From assembly GCF_031458175.1 (NCBI RefSeq), contig NZ_JAVDXX010000001.1, positions 1,736,001-1,800,000 on the forward strand: a stretch of 64,000 bases of DNA, given 5' to 3'. Every line of letters starts with the position of its first letter. The first letter of the stretch is position 1. Under the pieces are notes generated by a model that searched no databases, was not told the DNA's origin, and saw nothing but the letters and a program-made list of their open reading frames with translations. The position numbers and the translations under genes are program-made. Of this stretch, positions 1-8,781 are shown one piece after another. The stretch comes from Pseudoglutamicibacter albus (GTDB lineage: Bacteria > Actinomycetota > Actinomycetes > Actinomycetales > Micrococcaceae).

Positions 1-498
1 CGTACCGTACTTCTCAAGCGCCTGGAAGCTACCTTCCGGATCTTGGGAATCAACCTTCCGATCCCCGCGCACGCTCACCATCGCGGCCTTGAGCGCCTCA
101 GTGGACGCGCCGTTATCACGCAACGCGACACCGGCCTCGCCAGCGTCCGCCGCCAAACCGAGCAACAGGTGCTCAGTCGAAACAAACTGATCCCCATTAG
201 CCTGAGCCGCCTGCTGCGCCGCAGAAATAACCTGCAGCATCTGCCGCGAAGCCTGCGCCTGAGCAACCGAGGTGCCCGAGGCCTTCGGCAGCTTGCGGAT
301 CGCCGTCGATGCGGCAACCGAGACCGCATCAGGATCCGCCCCGGCCGACTTCAAAACGGCAACAGCCACCGAATCCCGCTGATCCATCAGCGCCTTCAAA
401 AGGTGCACCGGCTCAAGATTCGGGTTACCGGCAGTCGCAGCGTTCATGCTCGCCGCAGAGACAGCCTCCTGGCTTTTAGTCGTCAAATTCGTGTCCAT
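1..498 (-). CDS. clpB: ATP-dependent chaperone ClpB, N-terminal part (runs off the window)
   Basis: ClpB is a hexameric AAA+ disaggregase that works with DnaK to pull proteins out of aggregates in the cytoplasm. The reverse strand from an ATG at 498 reads 166 residues without a stop to the window edge. The protein begins MDTNLTTKSQEAVSAA and has the helical repeats of the Clp N-domain (EPVHLLKALMDQ near residue 35, STEHLLLGLAADAG near residue 115). The linker before the first nucleotide-binding domain starts at the edge, so no Walker motif is visible. A good ribosome site (GGAAAGG) sits 9-10 bases before the ATG. A HAIR-like palindrome lies just upstream, so HspR control is likely. The gene is divergent from trmB. 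Confidence 0.93.
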   Translation of the reverse strand, partial: MDTNLTTKSQEAVSAASMNAATAGNPNLEPVHLLKALMDQRDSVAVAVLKSAGADPDAVSVAASTAIRKLPKASGTSVAQAQASRQMLQVISAAQQAAQANGDQFVSTEHLLLGLAADAGEAGVALRDNGASTEALKAAMVSVRGDRKVDSQDPEGSFQALEKYGT

Positions 499-539
499 GC
501 CCTACCCCTTTCCTACTCCTATAAGAGCCATTGAACTTA

Positions 540-564
540 AAGTTGAGTCTACCTAACTCAACTT
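540..564. promoter_or_regulatory. HAIR operator (HspR binding site) upstream of clpB
   Basis: The half-sites AGTTGAGT (541-548) and ACTCAACT (556-563) are separated by exactly 7 bases, and the outer A/T at 540 and 564 also pair. This is the architecture of the HspR-associated inverted repeat (CTTGAGT-N7-ACTCAAG) known from Streptomyces and mycobacteria. It lies about 42 bases upstream of the clpB start and hspR is present in the window, so it is very likely the clpB operator. The rest of 499-710 holds nothing else I can support. Confidence 0.85.
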
Positions 565-710
565 CTGTTGGGTAGAAATTATTCCCAGGGATGAACTCTT
601 TTCTTGAATCTCTTGCTGTCCCCCAAGCAACAACCGGCCAGCGGGCCATTGCAACTGGCGCCCCCACTTGGTTTCGCACCTAACAGCGGCCGCAGATTAG
701 GGTTAAAGAC

Positions 711-1559
711 ATGAGCCCCAAACCTCAGCCCCGCCCGGGCCTTGCAGAAACCGACCCAACGTACTTCCGCGCCGAACCCGTCTCATTCGTCCGCCGCGGA
801 GAACGCATGACGAACGCCCAACAACGGGTTTGGGACACACTGCGCGAAACCATCCTGATTGACGTACCTCGCCACCACGCGGCAACCTCGATCCACCCGG
901 ACGCGACCATCGACGTCCCATCCCACTTCCCGCACCCTGAGCGCCCCCTCATCGTGGAGATCGGAACCGGGCTCGGCGAAGCCATCGCGCACGCGGCACA
1001 CAACAACCCCGAGACGAACTTCCTCGCCGTAGAGGTCTACACCCCCGGGCTAGCCAAACTCATGGAACGGATCGAAAAACTCGAACTCACCAACGTTCGC
1101 GCAATCCAAGCGAACGCACCCGAAGTCCTCGATGTAGCGCTCACCCCGGAATCCGTGGACGAACTCTGGATCTTCTTCTCCGACCCGTGGCATAAAACCA
1201 AACACCACAAACGCCGCCTCATCACCGATGCTTTCGCCGAACGCGCCGCCCGCGTCCTCAAGCCAGGCGGAACCTGGCGGTTAGCGACCGACTGGTCCAA
1301 CTACGCCGAACAAATGCGCGAGGTCATCGACAACAGCCCGCAGTTTGAAAACCTGCACGCCGGCGAGCGCAGCGGCGAAGAATCCCCGCTGACCGCGATC
1401 CGCCGCATCGATGCGGAAAAACACGAGGCAGATCCGGAGTTCACTGACACTCGCGGCGGGTGGGCTCCGCGTTTCGAAGGACGCACACTGACGAGCTTCG
1501 AAGCTAAAGCCCACAAGGTCGGACGCAAGATTTTCGACCTCGCCGCGCGCAAGATTTGA
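711..1559 (+). CDS. trmB: tRNA (guanine-N7-)-methyltransferase TrmB
   Basis: TrmB makes m7G at position 46 of tRNA using S-adenosylmethionine. The 282-residue protein has the SAM-binding glycine motif EIGTG at residues 83-87. The family signature of aspartate-proline-tryptophan followed by a basic run (SDPWHKTKHHKRR, residues 157-169) is also present. The N-terminal 45 residues are a basic, proline-rich extension common in actinobacterial copies. Length fits the family (about 210-290 residues). The start at 711 has only a weak ribosome site. The gene is divergent from clpB and is followed by a BCCT transporter, which is an unrelated function. Confidence 0.93.
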   Translation: MSPKPQPRPGLAETDPTYFRAEPVSFVRRGERMTNAQQRVWDTLRETILIDVPRHHAATSIHPDATIDVPSHFPHPERPLIVEIGTGLGEAIAHAAHNNPETNFLAVEVYTPGLAKLMERIEKLELTNVRAIQANAPEVLDVALTPESVDELWIFFSDPWHKTKHHKRRLITDAFAERAARVLKPGGTWRLATDWSNYAEQMREVIDNSPQFENLHAGERSGEESPLTAIRRIDAEKHEADPEFTDTRGGWAPRFEGRTLTSFEAKAHKVGRKIFDLAARKI

Positions 1560-1600
1560 TGACATTAACCACACATCGCGTCAGAATCGGGTAGCCTGTG

Positions 1601-1620
1601 AGGTTGCACATACGCAACCT
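1601..1620. repeat. Perfect 7-bp inverted repeat upstream of the BCCT gene
   Basis: AGGTTGC (1601-1607) and GCAACCT (1614-1620) form a perfect hairpin or dyad with a 6-base centre. It sits 41 bases after the trmB stop and 28 bases before the preferred BCCT start. It could be an operator for the transporter or a weak structure in the leader. There is no U-run after it, so a terminator role is unlikely. Confidence 0.45.
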
Positions 1621-1648
1621 AACTGAGGAACCGTTTTACGGATTTGGC

Positions 1649-3718
1649 ATGAGTAATAAACCCAGCCCCGAAAATAACCAGCGTCCGAGTGAGGAAGCTT
1701 CCCCAGCGGACACTACCCAAACGGCCACCAAGAAAGCCCCGCAGAAACGAGGAAACCCCCTCACCCGCGGACGCTCCTCACACGTAGGCCTCTACCCTCA
1801 CAACATCCACCCGGGGCTGGTTCCCGGAATCGGCGTTGACGAACAGCGTCACGTCTTCAAACTCGACAAGCTCGTCTTCGGCATCACCGCGGCCCTCATT
1901 GTCGCGTTCGTCGCGTGGGGCGTCATCAACCCGGCATCCGTTGGCGAGGTCTCCTCGGTAGCGTTCGCGTGGACCATGAAGAACATGGGCTGGCTGCTCA
2001 ACATCACCGTCATGGTTTCGATCGGTGCGATGCTGTTCATCGCGTTCTCCCGCTACGGCCGCATTCGCCTCGGTAAAGACGGCGAAAAACCAGAGTTCAG
2101 CCGCTTCGCATGGGTCGCCATGATGTTCGGTGCCGGAATTGGCGTTGGTATCTTCTTCTTCGGTCCATCCGAGCCGCTCTACTACTTTGTGTCCCCGCCG
2201 CCGCAAACCGGTGTTGAAGCAGAAACCCCGGGCGCGATCCACATGGCCGTAGCCCAGTCCTCCTATCACTGGGGGCTCTCCGCGTGGGCGATGTACGCGC
2301 TCGTCGGCGGCGCTATGGCCTACTCGAGCTACCGCCGCGGCCGCGTAACCCTCATCTCAAGCGTGTTCCGTTCCCTGTTCGGCAAGCAGACTGACGGCTT
2401 CGCAGGACGCCTCGTGGACATGTTCGCGATCATCGCGACCCTCTTCGGTACCGCCGCTTCCCTCGGTCTTGCCGCGATCCAGCTCGGCAAAGGCGTGGAG
2501 ATCGTATCCGGTGCTGGGCCCATCGCCAACAACGGGCTGATCATCATCCTCGCGATCCTGACCGCCGCGTTCATCATCTCCGCGGTCTCCGGTGTCTCCC
2601 GAGGCATCCGCTACCTCTCCACGACCAACATCGTGCTGACACTCAGCCTCGTATTGTTCGTGTTCTTCGCAGGACCAACCCTGTTCCTGCTGAACCTGTT
2701 GCCATCCGGTGTCACCGAATACGCCAACGAGTTCCTCGCCATGATGGGCAAGTCGCTGTCCTGGGGCGCTGACGTGGTTGAATTCCAGGCCGCATGGACC
2801 GCGTTCTACTTCGCATGGTGGGTCGCCTGGACCCCATTCGTTGGCGCGTTCATCGCCCGCATCTCCCGCGGCCGTACGCTGCGCGAATTCTGCCTCGTGG
2901 TGATCGCTGTTCCTACCGCGATCCTGATCTTCGCGTTCACGATCTTCGGTGGTGCCGCGATGTGGATGAAGCGCGCCGGTGTGGAAGGCATCAGCGCAGA
3001 CGACTCGCCGCAGACGATTCTGTTCCACCTCTTCGACAAGTTACCGTTCGCTAACGTCACGCCGTTCCTCATCATGATCGCGCTCGCGATCTTCTTCGTG
3101 ACCTCCGCGGATTCGGCATCCGTGATCATGGGTACGTTCTCCTCCCGCGGCAACCCAGCCCCAAGCAAGCTCATCGTGATCTTCTGGGGCCTGGCGATGA
3201 TGGGCATCGCAACCGTGATGCTGCTCTCCGGCGGCGAGTCCTCGCTGACGGGCCTGCAGAACCTCACGATCCTGATTGCGATCCCGTTCTGCATCATCCT
3301 GTTGCTCATGATCGTCGCGTTCATCATGGACTTGCGCACCGACCCGGCCTCGATCCGCAGCGACTACGAATCCACGATGCTCTCCAACGCGGTGGTTCGC
3401 GGTATCGAGAAGTACGGCGACGACTTCGAGCTGACCGTGCGCCACTCCGGTGACGGACGCGGCGCAGGTGCGGACTTCGACTCCACCGCGGAGAAGGTCA
3501 CCGAGTGGTATCAGCGCCACGACGAGACCGGCGCGGAAGTCGGCTACGACTACGAAACCGACACATGGGACGACGGCTACGAGCCAGAAACCCCAGGCCC
3601 AGTCACCGAGCCGAAGGTCGGCGAGCCAGGCGCTGGCGACAAAAAGCCTGCCGCCGATGCCGGCAAGAACGCTGACGGCGACGCTGAAGCCGACAAGGAC
3701 ACGGCACCGAAGGAATAG
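1649..3718 (+). CDS. BCCT-family transporter (glycine betaine/choline/carnitine type)
   Basis: This is a sodium- or proton-coupled uptake carrier for quaternary ammonium osmolytes in the plasma membrane. The 689-residue protein has about 12 hydrophobic segments. It carries the glycine-rich BCCT motif (FGAGIGVGIFFFGPSEP) near residues 160-176 and the tryptophan-rich signature (FYFAWWVAWTPFVGAFIARI) near residue 386. The last ~125 residues are a charged, acidic cytoplasmic tail, reminiscent of the osmosensing tails of BetP-like carriers. A GTG at 1598 is in frame and would add 17 residues across the inverted repeat at 1601-1620; I prefer the ATG at 1649. Substrate cannot be fixed from sequence. 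Confidence 0.9.
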   Translation: MSNKPSPENNQRPSEEASPADTTQTATKKAPQKRGNPLTRGRSSHVGLYPHNIHPGLVPGIGVDEQRHVFKLDKLVFGITAALIVAFVAWGVINPASVGEVSSVAFAWTMKNMGWLLNITVMVSIGAMLFIAFSRYGRIRLGKDGEKPEFSRFAWVAMMFGAGIGVGIFFFGPSEPLYYFVSPPPQTGVEAETPGAIHMAVAQSSYHWGLSAWAMYALVGGAMAYSSYRRGRVTLISSVFRSLFGKQTDGFAGRLVDMFAIIATLFGTAASLGLAAIQLGKGVEIVSGAGPIANNGLIIILAILTAAFIISAVSGVSRGIRYLSTTNIVLTLSLVLFVFFAGPTLFLLNLLPSGVTEYANEFLAMMGKSLSWGADVVEFQAAWTAFYFAWWVAWTPFVGAFIARISRGRTLREFCLVVIAVPTAILIFAFTIFGGAAMWMKRAGVEGISADDSPQTILFHLFDKLPFANVTPFLIMIALAIFFVTSADSASVIMGTFSSRGNPAPSKLIVIFWGLAMMGIATVMLLSGGESSLTGLQNLTILIAIPFCIILLLMIVAFIMDLRTDPASIRSDYESTMLSNAVVRGIEKYGDDFELTVRHSGDGRGAGADFDSTAEKVTEWYQRHDETGAEVGYDYETDTWDDGYEPETPGPVTEPKVGEPGAGDKKPAADAGKNADGDAEADKDTAPKE

Positions 3719-3735
3719 GCGCCTTGAGCAAGTGC

Positions 3736-3788
3736 GATTAAACGGTCGTGGGCCGGAGAAATGTTCTCCGGCCCACGACCGTTTAATC
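3736..3788. terminator. Bidirectional terminator, 25-bp perfect stem
   Basis: Bases 3736-3760 are perfectly complementary to 3764-3788 around a 3-base ATG loop. The stem begins and ends with A/T runs (GATTAAAC / GTTTAATC), which gives a U-rich tract in both directions. It lies between the convergent BCCT and hspR genes. Confidence 0.9.
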
Positions 3789-3832
3789 TCTCTGAAGCGG
3801 CTAGCCCCCAGTTGCACTAGCTCTCAGTTGGT

Positions 3833-4330
3833 CTAGTCCTCGGGTGGCATGAGCTGGAACTGTGCCCACGTCTGCATCGTGCGTTGTTGCAGACGGTCGG
3901 TATCGCGCCCCGTCCGGGTGATCGCGACCTCGCCTGACGCGCCGGCCGCGAAAATCCGCTGCGCCGCGATCGCGACACCTTCGGCACGGCCACGCCACCG
4001 CTCAACATCCTGCTCCAACTCAGCGACGCGTTCCATGAGCGTTTCTACACGTTTCTCCAAACCGATCATCCGGCGGATCCCCTCAAGTGAGACCCCCTCG
4101 GAAGACAGTTCCTGCACTCGCCGCAAACGGTCGATGTCCCGCTGCGAATAACGGCGATGCTTTCCCGCCTGACGCTTGGGCACAACCAAACCTAAACGGT
4201 CGTATTGCCTCAACGTCTGCGGATGCATCTGGGCAAGCTCAGCGGCAACGGAAATCACGAAAACAGGCGCGTCCCACTCGCCGTCCCGCCCGGAACCACG
4301 ATCGAATCGTTTACTTGCTGATGCGTTCAT
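3833..4330 (-). CDS. hspR: Heat-shock repressor HspR (MerR family)
   Basis: HspR binds HAIR operators and, with DnaK as co-repressor, shuts off the dnaK operon and clpB. The 165-residue protein has a MerR-type winged helix at residues 21-70 (hallmarks QTLRQYDRLGLV and KHRRYSQRDID). A coiled-coil follows at about 85-115 (LEKRVETLMERVAELEQDVERW), and the tail is basic and polar. It is the last gene of dnaK-grpE-dnaJ-hspR, the usual actinobacterial place, 80 bases after dnaJ. The ATG at 4330 has a GGAGG ribosome site. HAIR sites at 540-564 and 8177-8197 are its expected targets. Confidence 0.94.
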   Translation of the reverse strand: MNASASKRFDRGSGRDGEWDAPVFVISVAAELAQMHPQTLRQYDRLGLVVPKRQAGKHRRYSQRDIDRLRRVQELSSEGVSLEGIRRMIGLEKRVETLMERVAELEQDVERWRGRAEGVAIAAQRIFAAGASGEVAITRTGRDTDRLQQRTMQTWAQFQLMPPED

Positions 4331-4410
4331 CCACGCCTCCTTCCGTTACCTCGAAACATTCACCACAGCGCCGTGTTCAAAGCTGTGCCGTATCCAGGGC
4401 TTCGCAGTGT

Positions 4411-5382
4411 CTACAGTTTTGCTTGGGAAGCAATGCTAGCCCGCGGGTCCTCGCCGGCTGTAGCCTGCGCATAGTCCTCGATTGCTTTCTTCGCTTCCTC
4501 CGAGAGATCCTTAGGGACCACCACGTTGAGCACAACGTACATGTCGCCTGTGCGTTTAGACGTCTTCACGCCGCGGCCACGCAAACGCATCCGCTTGCCC
4601 GATGGGCTACCGGCTGGAACCTTCATCCGTACGTTCTCGCCGGAGATGGTTGGAACCGAGATCGTTGCACCTAAAGCGGCCTCGTTGAAGCTCACAGGGA
4701 TCTCAACCGTGATGTCGTTGCCCTCACGCTTGAAGAACGGGTGTTCATTCACGCGCACCGTGACCATCAGGTCGCCGTTGCCGGCCGGGCCTGGTTCGCC
4801 CTTGCCTTTCGCGCGGATCGTCTGACCATCACGCACCCCGGCAGGTACGCGGATCTCGATCACTTCACCATCGCGGGTACGCAAACCGATCGTGGTGCCC
4901 TCAATGGATCCCTTGAAAGAAATCGTGGTCTCAGCCTTACGGTCGGCACCACGCTGCGGACGTTGCTGGAAGCCACCAAAGCCTCCGCCGCCGCCTCCGA
5001 ACATGCCGCCGAGCAGATCCTCGAACCCGCCTGCGCCGCCACCGCCGGAGGAGTAACGGACTCGCTGCCCGCCACCGCCACCGAACACGTCCCCGAAGAT
5101 GTCCTCGAATCCGCCGCCGGAACCACCGGCGCTAAAGCGAGCACCCGAGCCCATAGCGCGGATCGCATCGTACTCTTTACGCTGCTGCTCATCACTGAGC
5201 ACCGCATAGGCTTCCGAGATGTCCTTGAACTTCTTCTCAGCCTCAGGGTTGTCCTTATTCGTATCCGGGTGATACTTGCGGGCCAACTTCCGGTAGGCCT
5301 TCTTAATATCGGCCTCACTGGCGTCCTTGGAGACGCCCAGCGCCGCGTAAAAGTCTTTTTCGACCCAGTCTTGACTGGCCAT
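4411..5382 (-). CDS. dnaJ: Chaperone DnaJ/CbpA-type (class B, no zinc finger)
   Basis: This J-protein stimulates DnaK ATPase and delivers substrates. The 323-residue protein has a J domain at residues 9-72 with the essential HPD (38-40) and a glycine/phenylalanine linker at about 78-140. Two beta-rich substrate-binding domains follow at about 149-300. The four CxxCxGxG zinc motifs of class A DnaJ are absent; the linker passes directly into [11 protein letters not shown]. It therefore resembles CbpA. The start is set by an AGGAGG ribosome site 7 bases before the ATG at 5382; a GTG 21 bases upstream lies in front of that site and is unlikely. The 151 bases before it (5383-5533) hold an imperfect GC-rich hairpin near 5450-5490. 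Confidence 0.93.
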   Translation of the reverse strand: MASQDWVEKDFYAALGVSKDASEADIKKAYRKLARKYHPDTNKDNPEAEKKFKDISEAYAVLSDEQQRKEYDAIRAMGSGARFSAGGSGGGFEDIFGDVFGGGGGQRVRYSSGGGGAGGFEDLLGGMFGGGGGGFGGFQQRPQRGADRKAETTISFKGSIEGTTIGLRTRDGEVIEIRVPAGVRDGQTIRAKGKGEPGPAGNGDLMVTVRVNEHPFFKREGNDITVEIPVSFNEAALGATISVPTISGENVRMKVPAGSPSGKRMRLRGRGVKTSKRTGDMYVVLNVVVPKDLSEEAKKAIEDYAQATAGEDPRASIASQAKL

Positions 5383-5533
5383 CGTGACGCCTCCTAGCCT
5401 CACTCAAAATCTATAAAAATCTATACCTACAACTATCGAAAACAGTCGACGGCGGGCTCAATAGACCTACCGTCTAGACCCGCCGCCGCACTGAATCATT
5501 TCACGCGATCATTTCCCGCGTTCACGTCACGTT

Positions 5534-6142
5534 TTATTCGCCGGTGGAAACCATGACCTGCGCTGCACGCAGAACACGGTCACCGCGTTTGAAACCGATC
5601 CTGAAGACCTGCCCCACGTGATCCTCCGGAACACCCTCAACGGGTTGGCGGAGCATCGCCTCGTGGATGGTTGGGTCAAACTCGACACCGGTTTGATCGA
5701 TCCGTTCAAACCCGATGCTGGCCAGGGAACGCTCCAACTTATCGGCTATCGCCGCGAACGGTCCCTCTTCCAGATCACCGTGAGCACGAGCCGCATCGAT
5801 ATCATCCAGAACCGGAATCAAGCTAGCCACGGCCTTGTTGAGCCCCTCGTCGTGAGCGTTCTTCTTATCCCGCTCTACACGGCGGCGGTAGTTCGTGAAC
5901 TCCGCCTGCAACCGTTGGAGGTCCTCTTTGTATTCGGCCGCGAGGCCCTCCGCATCCATGTCACCGGATGCGGAGGCCTCTTCGGCTCGTGCGGCGTCGT
6001 CGAGGATCTGCTGGGCTTGGCCCAATGCATCGGTGTCAGCGGTGCCTTCCTCCGGGGTGGCAGGGGCTTGTTCCTCGCCCGCTGCGTCTGGCCCGGTTTC
6101 TTCAGGCTGCTGATCGCCTAGGTTCTTCTCCTCGTTCGACAT
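5534..6142 (-). CDS. grpE: Nucleotide exchange factor GrpE
   Basis: GrpE releases ADP from DnaK so that the chaperone cycle can continue. The 202-residue protein has an acidic, low-complexity N-terminus (1-60) and a long coiled-coil (about 68-112, with LQRLQAEFTNYRRRVERD). The C-terminal beta domain has the family pattern FDPTIHEAMLRQPVEGVPEDHV and ends KRGDRVLRAAQVMVS. It starts 11 bases after the dnaK stop, so the two are cotranscribed. Confidence 0.96.
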   Translation of the reverse strand: MSNEEKNLGDQQPEETGPDAAGEEQAPATPEEGTADTDALGQAQQILDDAARAEEASASGDMDAEGLAAEYKEDLQRLQAEFTNYRRRVERDKKNAHDEGLNKAVASLIPVLDDIDAARAHGDLEEGPFAAIADKLERSLASIGFERIDQTGVEFDPTIHEAMLRQPVEGVPEDHVGQVFRIGFKRGDRVLRAAQVMVSTGE

Positions 6143-6153
6143 GTGCCACTACC

Positions 6154-8007
6154 TCACTTCTGGTCTTCGTCTTCGTCAACGACCTCGGCGTCTACAACGT
6201 CGTCATCATCCGAGCCGCCGGCGTCAGCCGCGCCTTCAGCGCCAGCCTCAGACTGAGCCTGTGCGTAGAGAGCCTCGCCCAGCTTGGTCTGGGACTGCTG
6301 CAGCTTCTCGAACTTGGCCTTGACCTCGTCGTCGTTGCCCTCAGGGGTTTCAAGTTCCTTCTTGAGCGCATCGACATCAGCCTGGACCTCGTTTTTGACG
6401 TCCTCCGGCAGCTTGTCAGCGTTGTCCTTGATGAGCTTGTCCACCGAGTAGGCCGCGGACTCTGCAGCGTTGCGGGTCTCGGCGGCCTCGCGGCGTGCCT
6501 TGTCCTCTGCAGCGTGCTCTTCAGCTTCCTTGACCATGCGGTCGATGTCCGACTGATCCAGCGAGGTGCCGCCGGTGATGGTCATGGACTGCTCGGTGCC
6601 GGTGCCCTTGTCCTTAGCGGAGACGTGCACGATGCCGTTGGCGTCGATGTCGAAGGTCACTTCGATCTGTGGCAGGCCGCGTGGTGCCGGGGCGATGCCG
6701 GTGAGTTCGAAGGTGCCCAGTGGTTTGTTGTCGCGAGTGAATTCGCGTTCGCCCTGGAAGACCTGAATCGACACGGATGGCTGGTTGTCTTCCGCGGTGG
6801 TGAAGGTCTCGGACCGCTTGGTTGGGATAGCGGTGTTGCGTTCGATCAGCTTGGTCATGACGCCGCCCTTGGTCTCGATACCGAGGGAGAGTGGGGTCAC
6901 GTCGATCAGCAGAACGTCCTTACGTTCACCTGCGAGCACACCTGCCTGCAGTGCCGCGCCCATCGCGACAACCTCGTCTGGGTTGACGCCCTTGTTCGGC
7001 TCCTTGCCTGCCATTTCCTTCACGAGCTCTGCAACAGCTGGCATGCGGGTCGAGCCACCCACGAGAACGACGTGGGAGATGTCGCTGACCTTCACGCCGG
7101 CTTCCGCGATGACGTCATTGAATGGCTTGCGGGTCCGCTCAAGCAGATCTGCAGTCAGTTCCTGGAACCTAGCGCGGGAGAGGTGCTCGTCCAAGTGGAC
7201 CGGACCCTCTGGGGTCACCGAGAGGTACTGCAGCGAGATATTGGTGCTGGTTGCCGAGGACAGCTCGCGCTTTGCCTGCTCTGCGGCTTCACGCAGACGC
7301 TGGAGAGCGATCTTGTCGTTGGACAGGTCAGCACCCTTGCTCTTGGCGGATTCGAGCAGCCAGTCGACGATGCGCTGGTCCCAGTCGTCACCACCGAGAC
7401 GGTTGTCACCTGCGGTTGCGCGAACCTGAATGGTTGCGAAGCCGTCTTCATCCTTGCCAACTTCGAGCAGTGAGACGTCGAACGTACCGCCACCGAGGTC
7501 GTACACCAGAATGAGTTCGTCTTCCTTGCCCTTATCCAGGCCGTAAGCCAGGGCTGCCGCGGTTGGCTCGTTGACGATGCGGGACACCTTGAGGCCCGCG
7601 ATCTCGCCGGCTTCCTTGGTTGCCTGACGCTCGGCGTCATTGAAGTATGCAGGGACCGTAATCACGGCGTCGGTGACCTTTTCACCGAGGTAATCTTCCG
7701 CATCGTGCTTGAGCTTCATCAAGATGCGTGCAGAGATTTCCTGCGCGGTGTACTTCTTGTCATCGATGTCGACGGTCCAGTCAGTGCCCATGTGGCGCTT
7801 GACGGAGAAGATGGTGCGGTCAACGTTGTTGACGGCCTGGCGCTTAGCAATGTCACCCACCAGGACCTCGCCACCCTTCGAGAAGGCAACCACAGATGGG
7901 GTGGTACGCGAACCTTCAGCGTTAGCGATCACGGTTGGCTCGCCAGCTTCAAGGATGGAGAGCACCGAGTTGGTAGTACCGAGGTCAATACCTACAGAAC
8001 GTGCCAT
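6154..8007 (-). CDS. dnaK: Chaperone DnaK (Hsp70)
   Basis: DnaK is the ATP-dependent Hsp70 of the cytoplasm and the co-repressor of HspR. The 617-residue protein opens with [15 protein letters not shown], the phosphate-1 motif of the actin-like ATPase. It has the second phosphate loop ([17 protein letters not shown], about residue 165) and the adenosine motif ([13 protein letters not shown], about residue 310). The substrate-binding beta domain follows, then a helical lid and an acidic tail ending DEDEDQK. The ATG at 8007 is preceded by AGAGGA; an in-frame start 30 bases upstream is not needed. It is the first gene of the operon, with a promoter and HAIR-like site at 8143-8197. Confidence 0.97.
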   Translation of the reverse strand: MARSVGIDLGTTNSVLSILEAGEPTVIANAEGSRTTPSVVAFSKGGEVLVGDIAKRQAVNNVDRTIFSVKRHMGTDWTVDIDDKKYTAQEISARILMKLKHDAEDYLGEKVTDAVITVPAYFNDAERQATKEAGEIAGLKVSRIVNEPTAAALAYGLDKGKEDELILVYDLGGGTFDVSLLEVGKDEDGFATIQVRATAGDNRLGGDDWDQRIVDWLLESAKSKGADLSNDKIALQRLREAAEQAKRELSSATSTNISLQYLSVTPEGPVHLDEHLSRARFQELTADLLERTRKPFNDVIAEAGVKVSDISHVVLVGGSTRMPAVAELVKEMAGKEPNKGVNPDEVVAMGAALQAGVLAGERKDVLLIDVTPLSLGIETKGGVMTKLIERNTAIPTKRSETFTTAEDNQPSVSIQVFQGEREFTRDNKPLGTFELTGIAPAPRGLPQIEVTFDIDANGIVHVSAKDKGTGTEQSMTITGGTSLDQSDIDRMVKEAEEHAAEDKARREAAETRNAAESAAYSVDKLIKDNADKLPEDVKNEVQADVDALKKELETPEGNDDEVKAKFEKLQQSQTKLGEALYAQAQSEAGAEGAADAGGSDDDDVVDAEVVDEDEDQK

Positions 8008-8142
8008 TGAATTCCTCTTTTCCGGCCGCTTGATCAACGGCCTTCATTTGTCTATTCGACTCAACGCTTGGGCTTCGTCCTTGATAGTTCACCGTCCGAT
8101 GATTCACCAACCGAAGCCCCAAACCTGAGCCATCTGTACTCT

Positions 8143-8197
8143 AGTATGTAACATGAGCCGACTCTTGTCAACTTATCCTGAGTCACCTCAGCTCAAC
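8143..8197 (-). promoter_or_regulatory. dnaK promoter with HAIR-like operator
   Basis: On the minus strand a -35 box TTGACA (8166-8171) and a -10 box CATACT (8143-8148) are separated by 17 bases. Immediately upstream the half-sites CCTGAGT (8177-8183) and GCTCAAC (8191-8197, plus-strand reading) are 7 bases apart. That is the spacing of a HAIR, with two imperfect positions. HspR bound here would abut the -35 box. The leader to dnaK is about 130 bases. Confidence 0.75.
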
Positions 8198-8220
8198 TTT
8201 GGTTTAGCTAGTCTGGACTC

Positions 8221-8781
8221 ATGTTGGAAAACGACTCAACCACCGCCGGCCAGCCCGGCACCACAACGGAAAAGAACACCGCAGACCATGCCCCGTTCAC
8301 AATCCTTGTGGTGTGCACCGGCAACATCTGCCGCTCCGCGATGGCCCACTACATGCTCCAAGACGCACTCGCCAACGCGGGCATCACCAACGTTCGCGTG
8401 GACTCTTGCGGCACATCGGATGAAGAAGCCGGCAACCCAGCCGACCCGCGCACCGAACAGATGCTCAACGAACTCGGCCTCACAGCGCAAGGGCACGTAG
8501 CCCGCCAACTCAACGACAACGACTGGGCAGCAACCGACCTGTTCCTCGCAGCCGACGTCCGCCACATCGAAACCCTGCGCGCACTCGCCCCGGCGGAAAT
8601 CAACCGCTCCCGCATCCGCATGCTGCGCTCCTTCGAACCAGGCGCCACCCACCAAGACGAAACCAGCCTGCGCATGGCAGACCCCTGGTACGGCGACATC
8701 AGCGACTTCGAAATCACGCGCGAGCAAATCACCGCCGCGATCCCGGGAATCATCGAATGGGTACGCGAAGCAAGCCACTGA
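8221..8781 (+). CDS. Low-molecular-weight protein tyrosine phosphatase
   Basis: This cytoplasmic enzyme dephosphorylates phosphotyrosine or related phospho-substrates through a cysteinyl-phosphate. The 186-residue protein has the active-site loop VCTGNICRS, with nucleophile C32 and phosphate-binding R38. The general-acid loop has D154-P155 (RMADPWYG). The first ~25 residues are a polar extension before the conserved core. It overlaps the next gene by 25 bases, which suggests a two-gene transcript. The physiological substrate is not shown by the sequence. Confidence 0.92.
   Translation: MLENDSTTAGQPGTTTEKNTADHAPFTILVVCTGNICRSAMAHYMLQDALANAGITNVRVDSCGTSDEEAGNPADPRTEQMLNELGLTAQGHVARQLNDNDWAATDLFLAADVRHIETLRALAPAEINRSRIRMLRSFEPGATHQDETSLRMADPWYGDISDFEITREQITAAIPGIIEWVREASH

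Noticed and set aside
3041-3817. 258-codon open frame on the minus strand
   Set aside because: Antisense to the BCCT transporter and running through its terminator stem.
5968-7473. 501-codon open frame on the plus strand
   Set aside because: It is antisense to grpE and dnaK, whose frames are clearly coding; composition is a shadow of high GC3 codon use.
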